DNA from: Actinomycetota bacterium
GTDB taxonomy: Bacteria; Actinomycetota; Thermoleophilia; Solirubrobacterales; 70-9
Length of the DNA: 12,152 bases
Assembly (NCBI GenBank): GCA_005884305.1
Contig: VAYL01000133.1
Location: forward strand, 1-12,152
Reading direction: 5' to 3'
Below the pieces are notes generated by a model that was not told the origin of the DNA, ran no database searches, and worked only from the letters and a program-made list of their open reading frames with translations. Position 1 is the first letter of the stretch, and each line of letters opens with the position of its first letter. This document shows positions 1 through 6,690 of this stretch, in pieces. A program made the position numbers and the translations under genes.

Positions 1-277
1 GTGCGTTCTGACGGTGCTCGGGTCGCTGATGGTCTCCTACACGCGGGCCCGCGCGGAGGCGCTCGGCGTGGAGTGCAAGGTTGGGATTGCCACGCGGCCG
101 GTACGGGTAGTGCTGCTGTCGATCGGTCTGGTGTTCGCCAAGGGCGCGGGGCTCTTCGACATTGAGCTGCTTGCTCCGGCGATCTACGCTATGGCTGCCC
201 TTACAGCCGTTACCGTGGTGCAGAGGGTGTGGCACGTGCGACGAGAGCTGAGGGAGCTGGACCTGCCCGAGGTGTAA
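1..277 (+). CDS. CDP-alcohol phosphatidyltransferase, C-terminal part (5' end outside window)
   Basis: The frame is open to the left edge (codons from base 2), so only about 91 C-terminal residues are visible. They begin with a stretch like MVSYTRARAEALG and then KVGIATRP, which is typical of the later transmembrane helices of the CDP-alcohol phosphatidyltransferase family. Two hydrophobic helices follow (around VRVVLLSIGLVFA and APAIYAMAALTAVTVV), and the protein ends in a basic/acidic cytoplasmic tail. The family joins a CDP-diacylglycerol to an alcohol in the membrane. The catalytic DxxDGxxAR...GxxxDxxxD motif would lie upstream and cannot be checked. Because ino1 follows 63 bases later, the likely acceptor is inositol phosphate, making this a candidate phosphatidylinositol-phosphate synthase. 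That is inference from context; a PgsA-type glycerophosphate enzyme is the alternative. A family-typical Glu after RP (RPER) appears here as Val. Confidence 0.8.
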   Translation, partial: CVLTVLGSLMVSYTRARAEALGVECKVGIATRPVRVVLLSIGLVFAKGAGLFDIELLAPAIYAMAALTAVTVVQRVWHVRRELRELDLPEV

Positions 278-322
278 CCGGCATACGAGCGCGGCGTAGT
301 AGGAGGCTTCCCCTCAAGCCGC

Positions 323-328
323 AGGAGG
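323..328 (+). promoter_or_regulatory. Shine-Dalgarno site of ino1
   Basis: AGGAGG lies 12 bases before the ATG at 341. This is slightly long spacing but a perfect anti-16S match. It supports ATG 341 as the start and ordinary leadered translation of ino1, unlike several other genes here that show no such site. Confidence 0.6.
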
Positions 329-340
329 ACTTCGAACCGA

Positions 341-1522
341 ATGAGCACCGAGAACGGATCTCCCAATGGCGCCACGGCCAACGGCCACCTGATCGACGAC
401 GGCAAGGTCCGCGTCGCAATCGTCGGCGTCGGCAACTGCGCCAACTCCCTCATCCAGGGCGTCACCTATTACGCGGACGCTGATCCCGCCGAGGACGTGC
501 CCGGCCTGATGCACGTCGACCTCGGCGGCTACCACGTGCGCGACGTCGAGTTCGTCGCCGCCTTCGACATCGACGCCGAGAAGGTCGGGAAGGACCTCGG
601 CGAGGCGATCTGGTCGGGTCAGAACGACACGATCAAGTTCGCCGATGTCCCCGAGCTCGGCGTTCCGGTACACCGCGGGATGACGCATGACGGGCTCGGC
701 AAGTACCTCAAGGAGAAGATCACGAAGGCTCCGGGATCCACCGACGACGTGGTCGGGATCCTCCAGGACACGAAGGCCGATGTGCTGGTCTGCTACCTCC
801 CGGTCGGCTCCGAGCAGGCGACCAAGTGGTACGTCGAGCAGGCGCTCCAGGCCGGCGTGGGGTTCGTGAACTGCCTGCCGGTCTTCATCGCGCGCGAGGA
901 CTACTGGGACGGTCGTTTCCGCGAGCACGGGCTGCCCATCGTCGGCGATGACATCAAGTCGCAGGTCGGCGCCACCATCGTCCATCGTCAGCTCGCGCGG
1001 CTCTTCCATGACCGCGGCGTGCGCCTCGAGCGCACCTCGCAGCTCAACGTCGGCGGAAACATGGACTTCTACAACATGCTCGAGCGTGAGCGGCTCGCGT
1101 CGAAGAAGGAGTCCAAGACCAACGCCGTCACCTCGATCATGGGCCACGAGCTGCCCGCCGACGACGTCCACGTCGGGCCGTCCGACTATGTCGCGTGGCT
1201 CACGGACCGCAAGTGGGCGCACATCCGGCTCGAGGGCAAGGCGTTCGGCGATGTGCCTCTCACCGCCGAGCTGAAGCTCGAGGTGTGGGATTCCCCCAAC
1301 TCGGCCGGCATCGTGATCGACGCGGTGCGGATTGCCAAGCTCGCGCTGAACGACGGCGTCGCGGGGCAGCTCGACGGGCCGTCGAGCTACCTGATGAAGT
1401 CGCCGCACACCCAGCGTCCCGACGACGAGGCGCGGGCGCTGACCGACGAGTTCATCCGCGAGCACGCGCGCAAGGCGCCGGGCGAGCGCGCCAAGGAGCT
1501 CGCCGCCGAGTCGGCGGAATAG
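341..1522 (+). CDS. ino1: Inositol-3-phosphate synthase (myo-inositol-1-phosphate synthase)
   Basis: This 393-residue cytoplasmic NAD-dependent enzyme converts glucose-6-phosphate to 1D-myo-inositol-3-phosphate, the entry step to inositol lipids and, in many actinobacteria, mycothiol. The N-terminal Rossmann motif [12 protein letters not shown] (25-36) is the short-type version found in mycobacterial Ino1. Further family signatures are GDDIKSQ (202-208, with the conserved Lys206), [11 protein letters not shown] (236-246), and the KW...LEGK...[13 protein letters not shown] block (about 291-323) that forms the active-site lysine cluster. The length is close to bacterial homologues (about 360-370) with a short N-terminal extension and a charged Ala/Glu-rich tail. 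The start is set by the AGGAGG upstream. The gene follows the phosphatidyltransferase at 63 bases, so the two are probably cotranscribed and may supply substrate and enzyme for phosphatidylinositol phosphate. I see no missing key residue. Confidence 0.95.
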   Translation: MSTENGSPNGATANGHLIDDGKVRVAIVGVGNCANSLIQGVTYYADADPAEDVPGLMHVDLGGYHVRDVEFVAAFDIDAEKVGKDLGEAIWSGQNDTIKFADVPELGVPVHRGMTHDGLGKYLKEKITKAPGSTDDVVGILQDTKADVLVCYLPVGSEQATKWYVEQALQAGVGFVNCLPVFIAREDYWDGRFREHGLPIVGDDIKSQVGATIVHRQLARLFHDRGVRLERTSQLNVGGNMDFYNMLERERLASKKESKTNAVTSIMGHELPADDVHVGPSDYVAWLTDRKWAHIRLEGKAFGDVPLTAELKLEVWDSPNSAGIVIDAVRIAKLALNDGVAGQLDGPSSYLMKSPHTQRPDDEARALTDEFIREHARKAPGERAKELAAESAE

Positions 1523-1545
1523 GCGTGGACTGATCGACGACGTGA

Positions 1546-1574
1546 CGATGCCCGTCATCCGGCGGGCCTCATCG
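1546..1574 (+). terminator. Candidate hairpin terminator after ino1
   Basis: The arms CGAT+GCCCG (1546-1554) and CGGGC+ATCG (1563-1567, 1571-1574) pair as 9 base pairs with a three-base bulge (CTC) and an 8-base loop. It sits 24 bases after the ino1 stop and just ahead of the next start. No T-run follows, as is common in GC-rich actinobacteria. The structure was found by eye, and a folding energy was not calculated. Confidence 0.35.
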
Positions 1575-1588
1575 CTACGCGCCACTTC

Positions 1589-1600
1589 TATGCTCCGCCC
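1589..1600 (+). promoter_or_regulatory. Candidate -10 element for leaderless transcription
   Basis: TATGCT (1589-1594) matches the actinobacterial -10 pattern TANNNT. It is followed by only six bases before the GTG at 1601, the spacing at which transcription would begin on the start codon itself. No Shine-Dalgarno sequence precedes this GTG, which fits a leaderless message. No convincing -35 hexamer is visible. A transcription start-site map would decide it. Confidence 0.35.
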
Positions 1601-3517
1601 GTGACCCCGGAGCAGCTTTCGATCGTCCAGGTGAGCCCGCAGCCCTGGGGCGCCACGCACGAGGTCAACGAGTTCGTCGAGCGAGTGTCCGCCGGGCTCG
1701 CTGAGCGCGGGCATGGCGTCGTGGTCGCGGCCCCGTCGCGATCCCGGGCTGCGGTGCGCGAGTCGCGCCGGGCGATCCTTGCCGCGCGCGACCGTCCCGC
1801 GTCGCTCTTCGGCCGTTCGTGGAAGGGGGAGCGGGCGGGCGGGCGCGACGGCCCACCGGTGCTCGCGGTCGGTTCTGGCCTGTCGATGCCGCGCGGTCCC
1901 GGCCCGCGCGCGGCGCCCGTTCCGATCGACCTCAGCCGGCCGCTCGAGGACCTCCTCGGCGGCGTCGACCTCGACGTCGTTCACGTGCACGACCCGTTCG
2001 CGCCCAGCGCGGGCGCGGTCGCCCTTCGCCACTCCCGGTCACTGAACGTCGGGACCTTTCACGAGCCGACCGAGCGGATCCTGTCGACGCAGGTGGCACG
2101 TCCGCTGGTCGAAATCTTCTTCGGGCGGCTGGACGCTCGCACCGTGAGCTCCGGGGCAACGTCGGAGTTGATCCAGCGGTTCTTCCCGGGCACATACGAG
2201 CTGGTGGAGCCGGGGGCGGACGGGCATGTCGAGGGGTTCTGGCCGACAGATGGCAAAGCGGTGCGAATCGGGTTCTGCCTCGAGGAAGAGCGCGGGGCGC
2301 TGCGGCTGTTCCTGCGGGGGCTGCGGCGCCTGCCGCTGGAGCTCGACTGGGAGGCGGCGGTTTGGACGCCGAGCGCGACCGAGGTCAGGCTCGCCCGCCG
2401 GCTGCGCGAGCGCGTTCACGTGCTGGGCCCGCGGCAGGCCTCGCCGGAGGAGCTCATCGCGGGAGCGGACATCGTGTGTGCCGCGTCAGGTGGCCCCAAG
2501 ATGGCCCCGGGGCTGTTGAGGAAGGCGCTCGCATCGGGCACGGTCCCCGTGGCCTCGCACCTGCCGCTGTACCAGGAGCTGATCGGCGAGGGGGAGCGTG
2601 GCCTGTTGTTTCAGGCCGGTGACGCCCTGACCCTCACAGGCCAGCTCGAGCGGTTGGTCTCCGCGCCGAGCCTGCGGGCCGAGCTCGTCAAGGGCGCGCA
2701 AGGCTTTGTTCGCGACTGGGACGCCGTCGTCGATCAGGTGGAGGAGATCTACCGCAGGGTGGCGGCGCGGCGCCATGATGCCGACGGAAAGCCCGCGGTG
2801 CGGCAGCGCCTCGCCGACCGCCGGGCGATCCACGTGGATCTGCACATGCACACGGACCACTCCCCGGATTGCGCCACGCCCGTTGATGTGCTGCTGCAGA
2901 CCGCGAAGGAGCGGGGACTCGGGGCCATCGCCATCACCGATCACAACGAGATCTCGGGGGCGCTCGCCGCTCGCGAGCGGGCCCAGCGCGACGGCGACGT
3001 CAAGGTGATCGTCGCCGAGGAGGTGAAGACGGCCGAGCAGGGCGAGGTGATCGGCCTCTTCATCGAGGAGAAGATCCCCCGCGGGATGACGATGGCCGAG
3101 ACGATCGGCGAGATCCGCCGCCAGGGCGGCCTCGTCTACGTTCCCCACCCGTTCGACCGGCTGCACTCGGTGCCCGACTACGAGCACCTGCTCGACATCG
3201 TGGAGGACATCGACATCCTGGAGGTCTTCAACCCCCGGGTCGCGCTCACGGCGTTCAACGAGGAGGCCGAGCGCTTCGCGGCCAAGTACCGGATCGTTCC
3301 GGGCGCCGGCTCCGACAGCCACGTCGCGCAGGGGCTGGGGAGCGTGATGATCCGCGTCCACGATTTCGACGGCCCCGAGGAGTTCCTGGAGGCGATGCGC
3401 GACGCCGACATCGTGCGCAAGCACAAGAACCTGATCTACGTTCAGGCGCTGAAGTTTCTGCAGACCTCCGGGCGCTCCGGGGCCGCCGCGAGGCGCCGTG
3501 AGAGGCGCACGGGCTGA
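1601..3517 (+). CDS. Fusion of GT4 glycosyltransferase-like domain and PHP metal-dependent hydrolase
   Basis: The protein has 638 residues. Residues about 5-390 form a GT4 GT-B fold resembling PimA-type mannosyltransferases: SIVQVSPQPWG at the N-terminus, DVVHVHDPFAPS, GTFHEPTERILSTQVA, then SSGATSELIQRFFPG. In the donor-binding domain the usual EX7E motif aligns to Lys300-X7-Lys308 (KMAPGLLRKALASG), and the N-terminal GGV loop reads GAT, so transferase activity is doubtful. Residues about 410-625 are a PHP domain with a full-looking metal site: H415-M-H417, TDHN (446-449), E473/E474, H516 in VPHPFD, and GSDSH (D572, H574). PHP proteins hydrolyse phosphoesters or nucleotides at bound metals. 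The GTG start is chosen because it precedes the first conserved strand and is spaced from a -10 element. The stop overlaps the next gene. The role may be in inositol-lipid metabolism (context only); the substrate is unknown. No signal peptide or membrane helix is seen. Confidence 0.85.
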   Translation: MTPEQLSIVQVSPQPWGATHEVNEFVERVSAGLAERGHGVVVAAPSRSRAAVRESRRAILAARDRPASLFGRSWKGERAGGRDGPPVLAVGSGLSMPRGPGPRAAPVPIDLSRPLEDLLGGVDLDVVHVHDPFAPSAGAVALRHSRSLNVGTFHEPTERILSTQVARPLVEIFFGRLDARTVSSGATSELIQRFFPGTYELVEPGADGHVEGFWPTDGKAVRIGFCLEEERGALRLFLRGLRRLPLELDWEAAVWTPSATEVRLARRLRERVHVLGPRQASPEELIAGADIVCAASGGPKMAPGLLRKALASGTVPVASHLPLYQELIGEGERGLLFQAGDALTLTGQLERLVSAPSLRAELVKGAQGFVRDWDAVVDQVEEIYRRVAARRHDADGKPAVRQRLADRRAIHVDLHMHTDHSPDCATPVDVLLQTAKERGLGAIAITDHNEISGALAARERAQRDGDVKVIVAEEVKTAEQGEVIGLFIEEKIPRGMTMAETIGEIRRQGGLVYVPHPFDRLHSVPDYEHLLDIVEDIDILEVFNPRVALTAFNEEAERFAAKYRIVPGAGSDSHVAQGLGSVMIRVHDFDGPEEFLEAMRDADIVRKHKNLIYVQALKFLQTSGRSGAAARRRERRTG

Positions 3518-4191
3518 TGCACGCGGGAGGAGCAGCGTCGGGGCCGTCAAAGAAGGGGCGCAACGCAGCGAGAGTTGGAGCCAACTTGCCGACCACGGAC
3601 GACGAGATCCAGGAGAAGTACCTCGAGCGGGCGATCCGCGAGCTGAACGAGCTCACGCATCGCCTGCAGGAGTGCTCGCACTGCCCGCGCGGCAACCTGA
3701 TGCCGGTCCTCGGCTCGGGCCATCCGCAGGCGGACATCTTCCTCTTGAAGTTCGCGCCGACGGCGGCGGAGATCGAGGAGGGCGTCGCCTTCTACGGCCG
3801 CGCCGGCAACGCGCTGCAAAAGAGCTTCCGCCGGCTGAACATCGATCCGCTCGTCGTCTACGGCACGCTGTGCGTGAAATGCCCGGTGTCGGACCCGTCG
3901 CTCGCCGGCGGGGAATGCATCGAGCGCATCGTCGAGGAGGTCGCCATCGTTCAGCCGCGGATCGTGGTGGTGATGGGCGAGCGGGCGCTCGAGGTGGTGA
4001 ACGACGTGGATGTGCCGCTATCGCGAACGCTTGAGCCGGAGCTCGGCGTTGTCCAGGAGCTCACGCCCACGATCGACGCGCTCTACGTGCCGGACATCGA
4101 CGAGTCGCTCGACTCCGAGGAGGCGAAGCGCGAGTTCTGGACCGCATTCCGCGCGCTCGGCGAGTGGTACTCCGACCTTCCGCCGTACTGA
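3517..4191 (+). CDS. Uracil-DNA glycosylase superfamily protein (family 4-like, divergent active site)
   Basis: The protein has 224 residues. CSHC (C53, C56) followed by NLMPVLGSGHPQADIFLL, then GRAGNAL (94-100), VYGTLCVKCPV (C119, C122), C134, and IVQPRIVVVMGERALE match the order of family 4 uracil-DNA glycosylases, which bind a 4Fe-4S cluster through four cysteines and excise uracil from DNA. The catalytic motifs are not normal: the GEAPG position reads KFAPT (78-82), and the HPS loop near the C-terminus reads YVPDIDES (190-197). Glycosylase activity is therefore uncertain, and it may be a divergent branch or a non-catalytic DNA binder. The ATG overlaps the stop of the fusion gene by one base (TGATG), implying coupled translation. 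A TTG at 3586 (residue 24) preceded by GGAG at five bases is an alternative start that gives 201 residues and loses only a non-conserved basic stretch. Confidence 0.8.
   Translation: MHAGGAASGPSKKGRNAARVGANLPTTDDEIQEKYLERAIRELNELTHRLQECSHCPRGNLMPVLGSGHPQADIFLLKFAPTAAEIEEGVAFYGRAGNALQKSFRRLNIDPLVVYGTLCVKCPVSDPSLAGGECIERIVEEVAIVQPRIVVVMGERALEVVNDVDVPLSRTLEPELGVVQELTPTIDALYVPDIDESLDSEEAKREFWTAFRALGEWYSDLPPY
3573..3586. repeat. Perfect 14-base inverted repeat in the 5' part of the UDG-like gene
   Basis: AGTTGG-AG-CCAACT has six-base arms and a two-base spacer. It lies 57 bases into the UDG-like gene and its last base is the first base of the alternative TTG start at 3586. It could be an operator, a small hairpin affecting that start, or chance. 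The encoded residues here (around RVGAN) look unconserved. Confidence 0.4.
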
Positions 4192-4202
4192 TCGCTCGGG
4201 TC

Positions 4203-4208
4203 TAGACT
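4203..4208 (+). promoter_or_regulatory. Possible -10 element before the zinc-ribbon gene
   Basis: TAGACT fits TANNNT and lies 42 bases before the ATG at 4251, just after the UDG-like stop. A -35-like TTCCGC sits 19 bases upstream, which is weak. The leader would carry GAGGAG (4225-4230), too far from the ATG for normal initiation. Low certainty. Confidence 0.2.
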
Positions 4209-4250
4209 GCAAGTGGTGTTTGTCGAGGAGCGTCTAGCGACGAGTCAGGC

Positions 4251-4466
4251 ATGTCAGGCGGCGCAGCCGCCGCACTAGATATGGACCTCGAGGAGCGCAC
4301 GATCGAGGAGTTGCCTGAGCGCTGCGAGAACTGCGGCGCGACGTTGACCACCACCGAGAAGCAGCGGATTCTCGATGAGGGAGCGAGCGCCGCGCTCTGC
4401 ACCACCTGCGCGGGCGAGCTGACGCCCCTCGCCGAGCAGGAGGAGGACGCCGACGCGGAGTTCTAG
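4251..4466 (+). CDS. Small zinc-ribbon protein
   Basis: The protein has 71 residues with two CxxC knuckles, CENC (C25, C28) and CTTC (C50, C53), spaced as in a four-cysteine zinc ribbon. The flanks are strongly acidic: LEERTIEELPE before the ribbon and EQEEDADAEF at the end. The TEKQRILDEG segment between the knuckles is likely helical. Such small ribbons often act as protein or nucleic-acid adaptors, but I do not recognise the family and assign no function. The ATG at 4251 is the only start after an in-frame TAG at 4203, apart from an internal ATG at 4281 (residue 11); neither has a good ribosome site. The gene lies 59 bases after the UDG-like gene on the same strand and may belong to that transcription unit. 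Confidence 0.65.
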   Translation: MSGGAAAALDMDLEERTIEELPERCENCGATLTTTEKQRILDEGASAALCTTCAGELTPLAEQEEDADAEF

Positions 4467-4485
4467 CCTCGCGGCTGGATCTTCA

Positions 4486-4504
4486 GGCGCACCTGCCGTG
4501 CGCC
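4486..4504. terminator. Hairpin between convergent genes, probable bidirectional terminator
   Basis: GGCGCAC (4486-4492) and GTGCGCC (4498-4504) form a perfect seven-base-pair stem with the five-base loop CTGCC. It lies 20 bases after the zinc-ribbon stop and 50 bases beyond the stop of the oppositely oriented oxidoreductase, where a shared terminator is expected. The rest of the 87-base gap holds nothing I can identify. There is no T-run. Confidence 0.5.
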
Positions 4505-4553
4505 GGTGCCGCAACGACGAGGCCGGCGGCCAACGCGATGAGGAGCGCCCGCC

Positions 4554-5333
4554 TCAAGTCGGCGCCGCCGCCGCGGCAAGGGCTCCCATGTCCTCGAGCG
4601 TCGCGCTGGCCAGACCTCGGACCACGACGACGTCCAGCGCGTCGTACTCGTCGAGACCCCTGCGTGCCGCGTCGGAGCCGCCCGCCGCGACCCCCACTGT
4701 GCCGGTTGGCCGGTCGAGGCGCGCGAACTGGCGCCGGTACCCGTCGTGGAGGTCGCGATAGAAGGACTCCTCCTTCGCCAGGCGCTGCTTCGCGTCGTCG
4801 CCGACGGCCGTGCGGACGTACCCGAGGACGGGAGGCGGCTCGCGACCCGCTTCAGCCGCTCCGGAGTGGACGCTCTCGCGGGCGCCCGCCGCGAACTCGG
4901 GGGTCATCCAGTTGAGGAAGGCGCCATCGAAGCCGCTGCCCGCCAGGGCGGACATCTTCGGCCCCATCGCGGCGAGGACCAAGCGCACGCCGGGGATGGC
5001 CTCGCGCAGCGCCGGCAGGGCCTCGCGCATCGTCGTCAGCGGGCGCTTGGAGAACCCTGCGCCCACGCCGATCCAAAGTCGCTCCCGGCGTAGGCCGAGG
5101 GTGTCGATGCGCTCGTTGATCCCGGCGGGCTCGTGGCGGTCCAGCGCCATCACCGCTACGCCGAGCTCGAGCTCGGCGGTTCCCTCGGCGAATGCGGCGA
5201 GGGTGTCGAGACCGTTCGCCCCAGGATGGTCGTTCGACCACATCGACGAGTAGCCGAGCTCCTGGCAGCGCGCCGCGAGCGGAGTGGCGACCTCGGGATC
5301 AAGCCCCGCGGCGACGCCGAACCCCTCCTTCAT
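4554..5333 (-). CDS. Luciferase-like (LLM) flavin/F420-dependent oxidoreductase
   Basis: The protein has 259 residues. The pattern is that of the bacterial luciferase-like TIM barrel: a start like KEGFGVAAGL, then LAARCQELGYSSMWSNDHPG (the family's 'lGydslWvsDH' strand-helix), a LDTLAAFAEGTAELELGVAV segment, and the flavin/F420-binding region around ERLWIGVGAGFS. It is somewhat shorter than typical members (about 290-340). The family uses F420 or FMN for hydride transfer or monooxygenation; the substrate cannot be read from sequence. The ATG at 5333 is chosen because it forms an ATGA overlap with the stop of the methyltransferase gene upstream, a hallmark of coupled translation. An upstream GTG at 5354 would lengthen the overlap without adding conserved residues. 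Confidence 0.8.
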   Translation of the reverse strand: MKEGFGVAAGLDPEVATPLAARCQELGYSSMWSNDHPGANGLDTLAAFAEGTAELELGVAVMALDRHEPAGINERIDTLGLRRERLWIGVGAGFSKRPLTTMREALPALREAIPGVRLVLAAMGPKMSALAGSGFDGAFLNWMTPEFAAGARESVHSGAAEAGREPPPVLGYVRTAVGDDAKQRLAKEESFYRDLHDGYRRQFARLDRPTGTVGVAAGGSDAARRGLDEYDALDVVVVRGLASATLEDMGALAAAAAPT

Positions 5334-6670
5334 CGCTCCAGCACTGCGACGCACTCGACGTGCGGCGTGTGAGGGAACATGTCCACGGGCGTCACGCGGC
5401 GCAGCCTATATCCGGCCTCGGTGAGCTGAGCCGCGTTCGGCGCGAGCGTTGTCGGGTTGCACGAGACATAGACGATCCGGCGGGCCTCGCACTCGATCAC
5501 GCGGCGGACCACCTTCTTCGAGAGACCGGCTCGCGGCGGGTCCACCACGACGACGTCCGGCGAACCGGCCTCCTCCAGGAGCGGCCGGACGCCCAGGCGG
5601 ACGTCCCGCGCGGTGAAGCGAGCGTTTTCGATCCCGTTCTCGCCCGCATTGTGTTCCGCGTCGGCGATGGCCTCGGGGACGGTCTCGATGCCCCAGACCT
5701 CGCCGGCATCGCGCGCGAGGGTCAGGCCGATGGTCCCGATGCCGCAGTAGAGGTCGAAGACGCGCTCCCGGCCGGTGAGGGCCGCAGCCTCGCCGACCAG
5801 CTCGCTCAGTCGCTCCGTCATCTCGGTGTTCGTCTGGAAGAAGGCCATAGGCGAGATGCGGAACCTGAGGCCGGCGAGGTCCTCCGCTAGGAACTCCTCG
5901 CCGAGCACGCCGGTGGGGCCCGAGGTGCCGCTCCCGGTTCCCTCCACGACCGTGTGCAGGTCCACCGGTGGCCGGGCGAACCTGGCCGGCGATGTGACCA
6001 GGCGAGTCTGGATCTGAGCGGTGCGGCGGCCCTCGCGAACGACGAGGTTCCTGAGCACGCCCCGGCGGGCGTCGGGGTCGTAGGCGGGGGTGCCCTCGCG
6101 CCGGGCCCACTCGCGGATCTCGTTGCGTGCGCGGTTGTTCGCCTCGGTCGCCAGGTGACAGTCCTCGGCATTGACGACCTGCGACCAGCTGCCGCGGCGG
6201 TGAAAGCCGAGGACGAGCTCGCCGTCGCGCTGGCCGAACGAGTACTCGAGCTTGTTGCGGTAGCGCCATTGCTGGGCACTGGCGAGGATCGGCTCGAGCT
6301 CGAAGCCCTCGAGTCCGCCCAGGCGCCGCAGCGCTTCGTCGACGTGGCGGGTCTTCTCGGCGAGCTGCGCCTCGTACGGGAGCCCCTGCCAGGGAGCGCC
6401 GGGACACGGCTCGCCGTCGTGCGTGCAGCGGTCGGGGACTCGGTGCGGGCTTGGCTCGAGGATCTGAACCGCGCTCGCCTCCCCGTAGCCGCGCTTGGCC
6501 TTGCTGATGCGGGCGCGCACAGTGTCGCCGGGCAGGGCGCCGGACACGAACACCACGTAGCCGTCGGCGCGGGCGACGCCGCGCCCGCCTTGCGCGAGCG
6601 AGTCGATCGTCAGGACCAGCTCGGCGCCCGGCTTCGGCCGTGTCCCCTGCTTGGTCTCCGCGCTCGCCAC
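5330..6670 (-). CDS. RlmD/RumA-type class I RNA (uracil-5-)-methyltransferase with TRAM domain
   Basis: The protein has 446 residues. An N-terminal TRAM RNA-binding domain (about 13-70, IDSLAQGGRGVARADGYVVF) is followed by a methyltransferase domain. Visible motifs are FFQTN (277-281), the SAM-binding DLYCGIGTIGL (306-316), DPPRAGL (377-383), the SCNP loop with nucleophile Cys404, and Glu439 in HVEC. The Cys-Glu spacing of 35 equals that of E. coli RumA (C389/E424). The enzyme should form 5-methyluridine in rRNA or tRNA using SAM. RumA's 4Fe-4S cluster needs CX5CX2C plus a distant Cys. Here there is C82-X6-C89-X2-Ala92 and C171, so the third ligand is missing and the cluster is probably absent. 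The start is GTG, 20 bases from the divergent peptidase gene's TTG. The stop overlaps the downstream oxidoreductase start by ATGA. Which RNA position is modified is unknown. Confidence 0.9.
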   Translation of the reverse strand: MASAETKQGTRPKPGAELVLTIDSLAQGGRGVARADGYVVFVSGALPGDTVRARISKAKRGYGEASAVQILEPSPHRVPDRCTHDGEPCPGAPWQGLPYEAQLAEKTRHVDEALRRLGGLEGFELEPILASAQQWRYRNKLEYSFGQRDGELVLGFHRRGSWSQVVNAEDCHLATEANNRARNEIREWARREGTPAYDPDARRGVLRNLVVREGRRTAQIQTRLVTSPARFARPPVDLHTVVEGTGSGTSGPTGVLGEEFLAEDLAGLRFRISPMAFFQTNTEMTERLSELVGEAAALTGRERVFDLYCGIGTIGLTLARDAGEVWGIETVPEAIADAEHNAGENGIENARFTARDVRLGVRPLLEEAGSPDVVVVDPPRAGLSKKVVRRVIECEARRIVYVSCNPTTLAPNAAQLTEAGYRLRRVTPVDMFPHTPHVECVAVLER

Positions 6671-6690
6671 CGTCCTATCGTTGCACCACC

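Noticed and set aside
314..2032. Long minus-strand open frame (572 codons) antisense to ino1 and the start of the fusion gene
   Set aside because: Its composition (Arg/Asp/Leu/Val-rich, no motif) is typical of an antisense frame in GC-rich DNA, and it crosses two clearly real plus-strand genes.
2486..3550. Minus-strand open frame of 354 codons opposite the PHP half
   Set aside because: It shadows the PHP domain, whose metal-binding motifs are unambiguous on the plus strand. No recognisable domain is seen.
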